7,090 nucleotides of DNA from Caldithrix sp. (GTDB lineage: Bacteria; Zhuqueibacterota; Zhuqueibacteria; Oceanimicrobiales; Oceanimicrobiaceae). Below are positions 1 to 7,010 of the stretch, piece by piece. The position numbers and the translations under genes were made by a program. A model generated the notes under the pieces. It was not told where the DNA came from and did not search any database. It saw only the letters and a program-made list of their open reading frames with translations. Each line of letters opens with the position of its first letter. Position 1 is the stretch's first letter. The DNA is taken from the NCBI GenBank assembly GCA_004357015.1, contig SMXE01000054.1, positions 1 through 7,090 on the forward strand, read 5' to 3'.

Positions 1-3000
1 CCAAAATAGAAAGAGCGCCCGTCGCGTCGATGCCGATGGCGATTTTGGGGCCGCGCATGTCAGTATAATCAAGCCGCGCCGCCTGCGTGTTGATGGAGTT
101 TTGCGTCTTCCATCCCTCCACTTCCATATCAATGCAAACTTCACCGCGTTGCAGCAACTGCGGGCCGGCTTCAATTGCCGACTCGATTTCTTCCCAGCCG
201 TTCATCGTAATGTCGAGTTCCTGGCCATCTGTCCAGGAATTTGGAAAAGCGGCAGCAGGAAACGAAAGAGTGAGTCCGACCGGCAATACCGGCACAGGTT
301 GATGGTCTTCGGTACGAACGATTTCTTTTATTCGGTTGCCTGCCAGTCGCACAAGCACTCTGCCATTGCCGGGCAGCTCCTCCGGCCGGTATTGCAGGTC
401 GTAGAAACAGGGCATATCCGGCGGGTCATCGAGGTTGTACGATTCAGGTGTGAAAAAAATCGGCCCGTCCGGCGCCTGAATCGTCAGGCCTTGCGCGCAA
501 CTGACCCGGCGTATTCTCAGGCTGCCATCGGGCATGACGGCAAACGCCGGTTTGTTGAAAAGCGGTGGTGAAATTACTTTAGCGCCCGAAATGATAAGCC
601 CGAGAGGCGATCCGATAAAGACCTCCGGAATGCCGAGTTTACCAACCAGTTCCGGGTTCAGGATGTAGCCGCCGTTCCAGGCGACCCGGGGAGACTCGCC
701 TGTGGTAGCCGCAAACTCCTCGACAAACTTCAGCACCGTCTTCGGCTGACCATCGGTGGACACCACCGCGAAGCGCCTGCGTTTGCCAGCGTTGCTGATA
801 TTGATGCGCGCAAGCACACCCGCCCACGGCAAACCGTCTGCGTAAATGCCGTTTATCGCGTTGTACGTTACGTCGCGGTCAGACTGTGTTTCCCGGTCCA
901 GCCTTTTCAGCACTTCCTTTATGGGCGAACCCTTTTCTTCGGCATCTCTCTTGAGTATTTGCAAGACTTCTCGTTCACCCAATCGGTCGCACAGTTTTTT
1001 GTAGAGGAAACTTTTCATCGTTTTGCCGAAATCCTTGCCGGTTTGCACCGGAGTCGGATAGGCCAGCGTAAAACGCAATCCCGCCGGCACCCATTGCACA
1101 TAGCCGCTGCCCTGCGGGATACCCATTATTTTCTCCGCCAACGGGCTCGAAATTTTGCCGATATGGAAGCGGTCCAGGTCGGCGATGTCGGTCATCATGG
1201 CAGCATCATCACCCAGCGCGATCAGGAAGCCGCGCTCATCTTTTACGCGCTCGAGCGCCCGCGCTGCTTTCTTCCCAAGTTCATAGAAATGAAGTCCGAC
1301 CGAAGACTGGCTGGTTTCAACTATCCGGCAAATACGCTTCTCGAAAAGAATTTTAAGCTCAGAGTTGTCGCTGTAATACACAAAAGATTTGAGCACTTCT
1401 GCCGTAACAGAGTTTCCCAGCGGGTTCTCGTTCTTTAGAATGTAAATAGGCGCCAGGTCAGCGCGGTCGAAAAAACGCGCGTGGATCTTTTCACTTTTGG
1501 CCAGACCCAGCCGGAGCCGGACCGGATGGAGGACAAATAGCTCCAACTCGAGAGCGAACTGTTTGCCCGGGAAATAGGCGATAGGCACATTCTGTCGCAA
1601 CTGTTCCTCCAGTTCATCCACATGGTCGATGGCGAGCCCGGCGCCATCATAAAGCTCGGAAAGATTTGCATTCCAGTCGTGCCCGATCTTCTCGAACCCG
1701 GTCACCTGAATCGCCGGCGGCGGCGACGCGACCCAGTTGTAGATAATATTGATCACTCCTGTCAGCTCCTGAGGCGTCAGGTCGCGATACGGATAGTGGC
1801 GCTTGTTGCGGTGTCGATACGCCATGGCATGGTCAATCCGGATCGGTATTTCGCCCTCGTTGTGCAGAAAAAGCGCGTCCACGCTGTTGTAGAACTGGTG
1901 GGTGACTTCCACAGGCAAAGGGGTCGGGTCCGGAGTGCCTTCAAGCAATTCTTTGGCGAATTTCATAGCCAGGCCGCGAATGCGCTTCTCTTCGATCCGG
2001 AAGTAACTCGGATCGATGAGTGATTTCAGAAAAATCATGAAGGCCATTTGCCCGTAGCCGGGAAGGTATTGTCGATTTCTTACGTTAAGCAACCTGCTTG
2101 CATACCGGCGGTTCACGGCTATCTGACTATTATACTCCTGCAGGGCATTCTTTGCCAGCACAAGCGCCTCACTGTCTGAATTGATCTGAAAATAAAGTTT
2201 ATGCAGGATGCTCTTGAAATCGTTGACCAAAGCAGGGAAGCCGTACCGGCTCCGAATCACTTCCTTATTGTGTTCGGCGCGCCGCGCGTATTCTTTTGGT
2301 GAGAAGAGTCTCCGTTTCACCATCTCGATGACTTCGTGGTCGTTCAGCGCCGGGTCGCTGAATTCTATCACTTCTAAGCGCTCTGATCTTGGCAGATGTT
2401 CACCGATCACGTAGGAGTAGACAACTTCAGGCTCATATCTGCGGCAAAAAATGGGTTTACCACAGGCAGCGGCTTCGATAATTGGCAACCCGCGGCCCTC
2501 GGTCTCGCTGGGTAACATGACGAGGGAAGCGATGTTATAGACATCGACAAAAGTCATCGGCTGTCCGTGACGCTGTGTGTATGACTCGCGATCGTATTCG
2601 CTAAACAGAAAGCCGAGCAATGTTCTGCTCTTGTGCTTTGCATTGACCCGCGTCGTAAAGTCAGCAAATTCCCGCAACAACCTGTGAAAGTAACTCATTT
2701 GGCCTGCCGCGACAGGGCCGGTGACGAGGATGGTAATTTTGAGGTCCGGGTTCTCGTCAAAATACATGGCAAACTCTTCATCATCGAACAACTTCTTGAT
2801 GAGCATAAAATCGACCTCTATCTTCTTGCGGTCAAGAATCCGGGTTGGCTGCAGCAAGATGATATTGTTGTGCACAAAATTCACGGGACCTTGCGAGTCC
2901 GCGCCGATGAGGATTGGCCGCATATCCTCGTGCCACTCTTGCCAGTTTTCAAGAAGTTCATCGATTGGCGGGACCGGAACCATGTCGCCGTCACCGCCGC

Positions 3001-3922
3001 AGATCGCGGCGATCTGCCGAAGGACGTCCTGTTTGCGGGCTTCATCTGCGATCTCATAAAATTTGTCAAAATCTATGGCCGTGCTCAAATTGTACACGTT
3101 GGCCGGATTCTGACCCTCCAGGCTCACCAGCCGTTCGCTTTGCGCATGATTGATGTTCACCTGCAGCCAGGACCGGGATTCCCAGGGATAAAGCACTTCG
3201 AGCAGCGAGAAAACTTCGCCCAAATGATAGTTGGTAAAAAAATGGTCCCGCGGCCCCGGCGGCGCGCCGTGCACGACAATATCGATTTCACTGTTCCCAC
3301 TCTCCCAGTAAAAGTCGTGATTGTTGTTGATGACCGGAATACCCAGATATTCGGAGATAAGAACCAGAGCCAACGCCAACGAGACATTGCCGGGGTTGGA
3401 GTTGGTATTGATCAAGTAGAGCAGCCGGATATCATGCTCCTCGATGTACGTCGCCAGCTTTTCCGTTGCTTCAAGCACCTCGTTCCAGAATTTGAGAATA
3501 AGTTCGTTGTAAACGTCGTCGCCGCGCTCGAGCTTGCAGTGGAAAAAGTCGTTGTATAGCCGCCACTTGCTGAAACTGACGAGTTGGGGCAGCTCGCACC
3601 GGCTGACGTCGGCATGCAAGAACACCTCTCCGGTTTCGTCAAACTTGCCGGCGATGTAATGTAATCTCAAATTCCCGAAAATCTTCTTGAAAGCACGAAC
3701 GTACTTCTCGCACTCCATGGAGGCGCCGTCCACTGAAAAGAAGAACGTGATAAAGGCGATGCCGCCATCGGCCAGCGACTTCATGAAATCTCCAAACGAA
3801 CCTGAAAACCGGGCAGAAGGCACGACACGGCTTTCTTTCAAACGGTCGATGAAAAGACCCAGATCGAACCAGGTGTTAATTTCTTCTGCCCTGAGAGCAG
3901 ACATCAATTCTCTGACAGTCAT
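1..3922 (-). CDS. Large fusion protein: GT-B glycosyltransferase, unrecognised middle region, NAGPA-type phosphodiester glycosidase (3' end outside window)
   Basis: The frame is open from ATG at 3922 to the window edge, 1307 complete codons, with no stop. The start is bounded by an in-frame TAA at 3941-3943; the only alternative is TTG at 3940. The Shine-Dalgarno match is weak. Residues ~55-580 form a GT-B glycosyltransferase related to the two genes upstream: VDG at 64-66, NTNSNPGN at 172-179, HDFYWE at 202-207, a TRILDRKK segment with R361 and K366 (nucleotide-sugar phosphate-binding pair of GT4-like enzymes), and the E-x7-E pair E475/E483 in SETEGRGLPIIEA. Residues ~580-1030 are not recognised. 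From ~1030 the protein resembles the NAGPA phosphodiester glycosidase family (PF09992): AWNGGY at 1081-1086, GPQLL starting at 1253, and RGPKIAIGID starting at 1290. Members of that family hydrolyse glycosyl phosphodiesters; human NAGPA removes GlcNAc from GlcNAc-phospho-mannose. No signal peptide or membrane segment is obvious at the N-terminus, so a cytoplasmic location is inferred. It is the last visible gene of the leftward cluster. Fold assignments are fairly secure; substrate is unknown. Confidence 0.9.
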   Translation of the reverse strand, partial: MTVRELMSALRAEEINTWFDLGLFIDRLKESRVVPSARFSGSFGDFMKSLADGGIAFITFFFSVDGASMECEKYVRAFKKIFGNLRLHYIAGKFDETGEVFLHADVSRCELPQLVSFSKWRLYNDFFHCKLERGDDVYNELILKFWNEVLEATEKLATYIEEHDIRLLYLINTNSNPGNVSLALALVLISEYLGIPVINNNHDFYWESGNSEIDIVVHGAPPGPRDHFFTNYHLGEVFSLLEVLYPWESRSWLQVNINHAQSERLVSLEGQNPANVYNLSTAIDFDKFYEIADEARKQDVLRQIAAICGGDGDMVPVPPIDELLENWQEWHEDMRPILIGADSQGPVNFVHNNIILLQPTRILDRKKIEVDFMLIKKLFDDEEFAMYFDENPDLKITILVTGPVAAGQMSYFHRLLREFADFTTRVNAKHKSRTLLGFLFSEYDRESYTQRHGQPMTFVDVYNIASLVMLPSETEGRGLPIIEAAACGKPIFCRRYEPEVVYSYVIGEHLPRSERLEVIEFSDPALNDHEVIEMVKRRLFSPKEYARRAEHNKEVIRSRYGFPALVNDFKSILHKLYFQINSDSEALVLAKNALQEYNSQIAVNRRYASRLLNVRNRQYLPGYGQMAFMIFLKSLIDPSYFRIEEKRIRGLAMKFAKELLEGTPDPTPLPVEVTHQFYNSVDALFLHNEGEIPIRIDHAMAYRHRNKRHYPYRDLTPQELTGVINIIYNWVASPPPAIQVTGFEKIGHDWNANLSELYDGAGLAIDHVDELEEQLRQNVPIAYFPGKQFALELELFVLHPVRLRLGLAKSEKIHARFFDRADLAPIYILKNENPLGNSVTAEVLKSFVYYSDNSELKILFEKRICRIVETSQSSVGLHFYELGKKAARALERVKDERGFLIALGDDAAMMTDIADLDRFHIGKISSPLAEKIMGIPQGSGYVQWVPAGLRFTLAYPTPVQTGKDFGKTMKSFLYKKLCDRLGEREVLQILKRDAEEKGSPIKEVLKRLDRETQSDRDVTYNAINGIYADGLPWAGVLARINISNAGKRRRFAVVSTDGQPKTVLKFVEEFAATTGESPRVAWNGGYILNPELVGKLGIPEVFIGSPLGLIISGAKVISPPLFNKPAFAVMPDGSLRIRRVSCAQGLTIQAPDGPIFFTPESYNLDDPPDMPCFYDLQYRPEELPGNGRVLVRLAGNRIKEIVRTEDHQPVPVLPVGLTLSFPAAAFPNSWTDGQELDITMNGWEEIESAIEAGPQLLQRGEVCIDMEVEGWKTQNSINTQAARLDYTDMRGPKIAIGIDATGALSIL

Positions 3923-4030
3923 ACTGACAATCCCGCACAATTATCGTAAGCAAATTCGCTGCGCACAAAGAACGCTGTCAAACGTAATCCGCTCAGAAAT
4001 TCAAGCAGACCCGAACCGGTTGAAAGCATA

Positions 4031-4060
4031 CAAATATAATAAAAATTAAGAATTACGCAA
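4031..4060 (-). promoter_or_regulatory. Candidate internal promoter ahead of the large fusion gene
   Basis: On the minus strand, TTGCGT (4055-4060) is followed after 16 bases by TATATT (4033-4038), a 5/6 match to a sigma70 -10. The same bases also read TTG, 19 bases, TATATTTG (4031-4038), which fits the TAnnTTTG -7 pattern known from Bacteroidota. Either reading gives a leader of about 100 bases before the ATG at 3922. It could let the fusion gene be expressed apart from the two glycosyltransferases. Confidence 0.3.
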
Positions 4061-4070
4061 TGAACATTGC
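4057..4070 (-). terminator. Small hairpin after the second glycosyltransferase, weak terminator candidate
   Basis: GCAATG and CATTGC form a perfect 6-base inverted repeat with 2 bases between, 31 bases past the TAA at 4101-4103. A T-rich stretch that includes five consecutive T follows about 10 bases later on the minus strand. The stem is short and not GC-rich and the T run is displaced, so termination would be partial at best. Its 3' arm overlaps the candidate promoter. Confidence 0.25.
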
Positions 4071-4100
4071 AAAGAAATAACAACCAGAAATCGCCCGGAG

Positions 4101-5378
4101 TTAGATATAATAGAAGAGGGTCTCCATCCTTTCCTGCAACACTTCGTAGGAATAATAACGTTTGCCGAGCATGTAATTATACTCACCGATTTCCTTCTGC
4201 ATCTTCTTGTCATGAATGATCCTGTCGATTTCGGCAAGTGTTTTATTGGTCAAGCGGTTGTCTTCGATCATGACGGTTTTGAATCCTTTGCTGCCAAGAT
4301 CTTCCCAGTAAACAGGTTTGTAATTGTTGACAAAAATAGGCCTCTTAGCCAAAGCTGCCTCTACAAAGGCATTCCCAAAGCCTTCGTAGCGGCTGAAATA
4401 AGTACAGGCCACAGCGTGGGCATAGGCGTCGGAGAGCGAGTAGATTTTCCTCCCGTCATTATCGGTTGTGCGGCAGTTCAGAATCCGCCGCGCCGCGAAG
4501 ATAATACGGCCATTCAGCTTTTCGTCGTCAATTTTCTCGATGAGTTCCTTGTAATATCCTTTACGGTCGTCATCGGCAGCACTCCCGGTGATAACCAGTT
4601 TGACATTCCTATCATCGAGCTTGTTGACGAGTTCGATGGCTGTCTCGATGCCCTTTCTTCTCACAATTCGGGTGATCTGAAACAGCGGAATATCGGTCTT
4701 CTTCACACCGATGGCGCGCAAGAGATCTTTGTTGTAGTCATCCTTTTGGGCGTAGGGTTGCGAAAAATCCATCACGTTTGGAACGACGATGGAATCTATG
4801 TCATATTTTTCCCGCAAGAGCCGCTTGCTGTGGCTGTTGATCACTGCATGCCGGGCGTGCGGGATCTGCATAGGGAACGTTGCCCGAATAATGCTCTCAA
4901 CGTCCGCAAACGGGGTGTTATAACGCGTGCCTCTCTCCCAATAGAAATCATGGTCATGACAGATGATTTTTAAACCGGTATTCTCGACCAGCTTTCTTAT
5001 CGCCATGCCCATGGAAAGGTGGGCCGGCAGCGCCGAGGCATTCTCCGAGATGATCAGATCGATCTTATTTCTCATGATCCATTTGAACATCTCGATGGCC
5101 AATTCGTCCGAGGCCCGGTGCAGGTGGTCAAGCAGTTCCGACGGGTCGTCGGGCGGAAAGAAGAATGCCCGATGTTGCTCCCATTCACAATTTGGTGAGA
5201 AAAAGGAGAGGTTCGGTATCAGGGTTTCGTGGTTTTCCCCGACGACTGATTTTGTGAAATGGCCGGAAAGGATAAAGACCTCATGCGACATCTCCTGCAG
5301 GATTTTTATCCACTTTTCCGTCTCCAAAGCCACGCCATCGACATCGCCGATCCTTCCAATGATGATTCCGACTTTCAA
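4101..5378 (-). CDS. GT-B glycosyltransferase (GT4-like), second tandem paralogue, TTG start
   Basis: This is a 425-residue cytoplasmic GT-B glycosyltransferase, expected to move a sugar from a nucleotide-sugar donor to an unidentified acceptor. Visible motifs are the N-terminal glycine-rich loop GRIGDVDGVALETEKW (residues 8-23), ENASALP (112-118), HDHDFYWERG (141-150), the donor-phosphate pair R237/K242 in TRIVRRKG, SLSDAYAH, and the E-x7-E pair E332/E340 in YEGFGNAFVE. The C-terminal half is the donor-binding Rossmann-like domain. The frame extends to a TTG at 5405, but I choose TTG at 5378. GGAG (5385-5388) lies 6 bases before it, and the resulting protein aligns from residue 1 with its neighbour's ATG start and has the same length. 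Identity to the upstream gene is about 73% by hand count, without gaps. It lies 103 bases downstream of that gene and 178 bases upstream of the large fusion gene, all on the same strand, which suggests co-transcription and a shared glycan pathway. Donor and acceptor are unknown. Confidence 0.93.
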   Translation of the reverse strand: MKVGIIIGRIGDVDGVALETEKWIKILQEMSHEVFILSGHFTKSVVGENHETLIPNLSFFSPNCEWEQHRAFFFPPDDPSELLDHLHRASDELAIEMFKWIMRNKIDLIISENASALPAHLSMGMAIRKLVENTGLKIICHDHDFYWERGTRYNTPFADVESIIRATFPMQIPHARHAVINSHSKRLLREKYDIDSIVVPNVMDFSQPYAQKDDYNKDLLRAIGVKKTDIPLFQITRIVRRKGIETAIELVNKLDDRNVKLVITGSAADDDRKGYYKELIEKIDDEKLNGRIIFAARRILNCRTTDNDGRKIYSLSDAYAHAVACTYFSRYEGFGNAFVEAALAKRPIFVNNYKPVYWEDLGSKGFKTVMIEDNRLTNKTLAEIDRIIHDKKMQKEIGEYNYMLGKRYYSYEVLQERMETLFYYI

Positions 5379-5384
5379 TTCAGT

Positions 5385-5388
5385 CTCC
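5385..5388 (-). promoter_or_regulatory. Shine-Dalgarno site that decides the TTG start of the second glycosyltransferase
   Basis: On the minus strand GGAG is followed by 6 bases and then TTG (5376-5378). The TTG codons further upstream, at 5390 and 5405, lack a comparable site. The start it selects reproduces the N-terminus and exact length of the tandem paralogue. Confidence 0.6.
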
Positions 5389-5481
5389 AATCGTTGGAAG
5401 CCCAAAAAAACGCCAGGATGTAAACCTCGCTGCGAAGCTAAAGAAGTGTTAACTCGAAGGTGTTGGTCAGGCCGGATTTAC

Positions 5482-6759
5482 TTAAATATGATAGAACAAG
5501 ACCTCCATTTTTTCTCGCAGAGTCGCATAGGAGAAATGGGTTTTGCCTAACATGTAGTTGTGTTCCGCAATTTCTTTCTGAATCTTTTTGTTGTGCAGTA
5601 TCTGGTCAATTTCGGTCAGAGCGCTGTCGGTTAGCTGGTTGTCTTCAATCATGACTGTCTTGAACCCTTTGCTGCCGATGTCGGGCCAGTAGACCGGTTT
5701 GTAATTGTTAACGAAGATCGGCTTTTTGGCGAGAACGGCTTCGATAAATGCATTGCCGAACCCCTCATAGTTGCTGAAGTAAGTACAGGCAGTTGCATTC
5801 GCATAAGCATCGGAAAGGGAGTAGATCTTCTCGCTGTCGGGCGCCACGGCGCGGTCGTTCAAAATCTTTTTCTCGGCAAATACCACACGGTCGCCTATTT
5901 TCTTCTCCTCGATATAATCCACCAGTTCTTTATAATATCCTTTCCGGTCGTCATCAGCGGCACTGCCGGTAACTACTAACTTGACGTTCTTGTCATCCAG
6001 TTTTTCCAGTAGTTCCAGCGCCGTCTCAATGCCCTTTCTCCGTACGATCCTGGTAATCTGAAACAACGGAATATCGCCGTTATCGATGCCAATGGCCTCG
6101 AGCAGGTCTTTGTTGAAGTTGTCTTTTTGGCCGTAGGGCTGGTCAAAATCCATTACATTTGGCACCATTACTGAATCTATGCCGTATTTCTCTTTCAGGT
6201 AATTCTTGCTGTAAGTGTTGATGACCGCATGCCTGGCGTGCGGAATCTGTAACGGAAAAGTCTCCCTGATGATCTCTTGCAGCTCCGGGAATGGCGTGTG
6301 GTAGCGCGCGCCCCTTTCCCAGTGAAAATCGTGGTCGTGGCAGATGATGCGGATGCCGGTGTGCTCGACCAGCTTTTTAACGGCTATCCCCATGGAAAGA
6401 TGTGCGGGCAGAGCAGAGGCGTTCTCAGAAATAACCACTTCGATCTTGTGTTGCATAACCCACTGAAACATCCGGATGGCGAGATTATCCGACACTTGCT
6501 CCAGGTGTGTCAATAACTCCGTCGGTTCATCGGGCGGAAAGAAAAAGCTTCGGTTCTGCTCCCATTCGCAATTGGGCGAGAAAAACGAAAGGTCGGGAAG
6601 TAGGGTTTCGTGGTCTTCTCCGACAAACGACTGGCGAAAACGGCCCGAAAGGATAAAAACCTCGTGCCCCAGTTCCTGCAGGATCTTGATCCATTTTTCG
6701 GTCTCAAGCGCAACTCCGTCAACGTCGCCAATCCTTCCGATGATAATTCCGATTCTCAT
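5482..6759 (-). CDS. GT-B glycosyltransferase (GT4-like), first tandem paralogue
   Basis: This is a 425-residue glycosyltransferase with ATG at 6759 and TAA at 5482-5484. A weak AGGT Shine-Dalgarno match lies 6 bases before the start. It begins MRIGIIIGRIG, the first beta-strand and glycine loop of a GT-B N-terminal domain, with no signal peptide. Other motifs are ENASALP (112-118), HDHDFHWERG (141-150), TRIVRRKG with R237 and K242, SGSAADDD-like loop TGSAADDDRKG (from ~264), and E332/E340 in YEGFGNAFIE, the E-x7-E signature of retaining GT-B enzymes of the GT4 type. It is the promoter-proximal gene of the leftward cluster. Differences from its downstream paralogue are scattered. The densest stretch is ~275-310, where the segment after FA (295-310) differs most and could affect specificity (inference). 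The nearly invariant N-terminal acceptor-side motifs suggest the two enzymes use related acceptors. No specific sugar can be assigned, and I do not recognise a named gene. Confidence 0.93.
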   Translation of the reverse strand: MRIGIIIGRIGDVDGVALETEKWIKILQELGHEVFILSGRFRQSFVGEDHETLLPDLSFFSPNCEWEQNRSFFFPPDEPTELLTHLEQVSDNLAIRMFQWVMQHKIEVVISENASALPAHLSMGIAVKKLVEHTGIRIICHDHDFHWERGARYHTPFPELQEIIRETFPLQIPHARHAVINTYSKNYLKEKYGIDSVMVPNVMDFDQPYGQKDNFNKDLLEAIGIDNGDIPLFQITRIVRRKGIETALELLEKLDDKNVKLVVTGSAADDDRKGYYKELVDYIEEKKIGDRVVFAEKKILNDRAVAPDSEKIYSLSDAYANATACTYFSNYEGFGNAFIEAVLAKKPIFVNNYKPVYWPDIGSKGFKTVMIEDNQLTDSALTEIDQILHNKKIQKEIAEHNYMLGKTHFSYATLREKMEVLFYHI

Positions 6760-6884
6760 GACCGTACCTGTTGTTGCTTTGAACCAGTTTTATAGAACAT
6801 CAACAAAACCAATGAGCTGACCATTTCAACAATACAATCGGCAATGACTTGCGATATATCAAGGTGCCATTCAACAAAAATATG

Positions 6885-6913
6885 TTTATAATTTAACACC
6901 AACGGCGAGTAAA
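6885..6913 (-). promoter_or_regulatory. Candidate sigma70-like promoter for the glycosyltransferase cluster
   Basis: On the minus strand, TTTACT (6908-6913) and TATAAA (6885-6890) are separated by 17 bases. They match the -35 and -10 consensus at 4/6 and 5/6 positions. Transcription would begin near 6878, giving a leader of about 120 bases before the ATG at 6759. The region is AT-rich, so a chance match is possible. Confidence 0.35.
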
Positions 6914-6965
6914 TGACGAAAACGAATTTTGATATATGAGTTCAAAAATCGCTTGTGATTCGTTG

Positions 6966-6994
6966 AATATCAAGAATTGTTAAAAAAATGTCAA
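6966..6994 (-). promoter_or_regulatory. Second candidate sigma70-like promoter, further upstream
   Basis: On the minus strand a perfect -35 TTGACA (6989-6994) is followed after 17 bases by GATATT (6966-6971), 4/6 to the -10 consensus. Transcription would begin near 6959, leaving a leader of about 200 bases. The -35 overlaps an inverted repeat at 6992-7005, a possible operator. Confidence 0.35.
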
Positions 6995-7005
6995 GAACTT
7001 TCTTG
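6992..7005. repeat. Perfect 6+6 inverted repeat overlapping a -35 element (possible operator)
   Basis: CAAGAA and TTCTTG are separated by 2 bases, so the site reads almost the same on both strands. It overlaps the TTGACA element of the leftward promoter candidate and lies just before the putative divergent start. The same 7-mer TCAAGAA also occurs at 6970-6976, 21 bases away, which is about two helical turns. A protein binding site that controls both directions would fit, but this is inference. Confidence 0.3.
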
Positions 7006-7010
7006 GAGGA

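Larger units (their letters stand above)
6760..7010. other. AT-rich intergenic control region between divergent genes
   Basis: No coding frame of note crosses this stretch, and its base composition is clearly more AT-rich than the genes. It holds the two leftward promoter candidates, the inverted repeat at 6992-7005, and related GATAT-containing words near 6853, 6931 and 6966. I see no tRNA, riboswitch-like fold or CRISPR repeat in it. Confidence 0.5.

Noticed and set aside
101..1438. Rightward open frames (101-571 and 959-1438) opposite the 3' part of the fusion gene
   Set aside because: The minus strand is open through the whole region and encodes PF09992-like motifs. The rightward translations have no recognisable content.
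2633..3559. Rightward open frame of 308 codons opposite the fusion gene
   Set aside because: It is antisense to a continuous coding frame with recognisable motifs (HDFYWE, TRIL, R361/K366). Its own translation shows no family features, and it is an expected shadow of codon bias.
4014..4021. AACCGGTT palindrome in the gap before the fusion gene
   Set aside because: An 8-base palindrome is expected by chance in this length of sequence, and no partner site or promoter overlap supports a role.
4212..4973. Rightward open frame of 253 codons opposite the second glycosyltransferase
   Set aside because: It is antisense to a gene with a clear paralogue. The matching strand of the paralogue gives only a short fragment (6277-6516), so the frame is not conserved as a gene.
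5404..5434. Possible terminator or attenuator: imperfect stem followed by seven T on the minus strand just before the second glycosyltransferase
   Set aside because: The stem has only AGG/CCT plus a mismatch-separated 2-3 base pairs, too weak for an intrinsic terminator. The T run probably reflects AT-rich leader sequence.
4963..5550. Rightward open frame of 195 codons spanning the start of the second glycosyltransferase and the gap
   Set aside because: It is low-complexity, Ser/Arg/Lys-rich antisense translation with no domain. A similar shadow appears opposite the first paralogue (6476-6820) only because the sense genes are similar.
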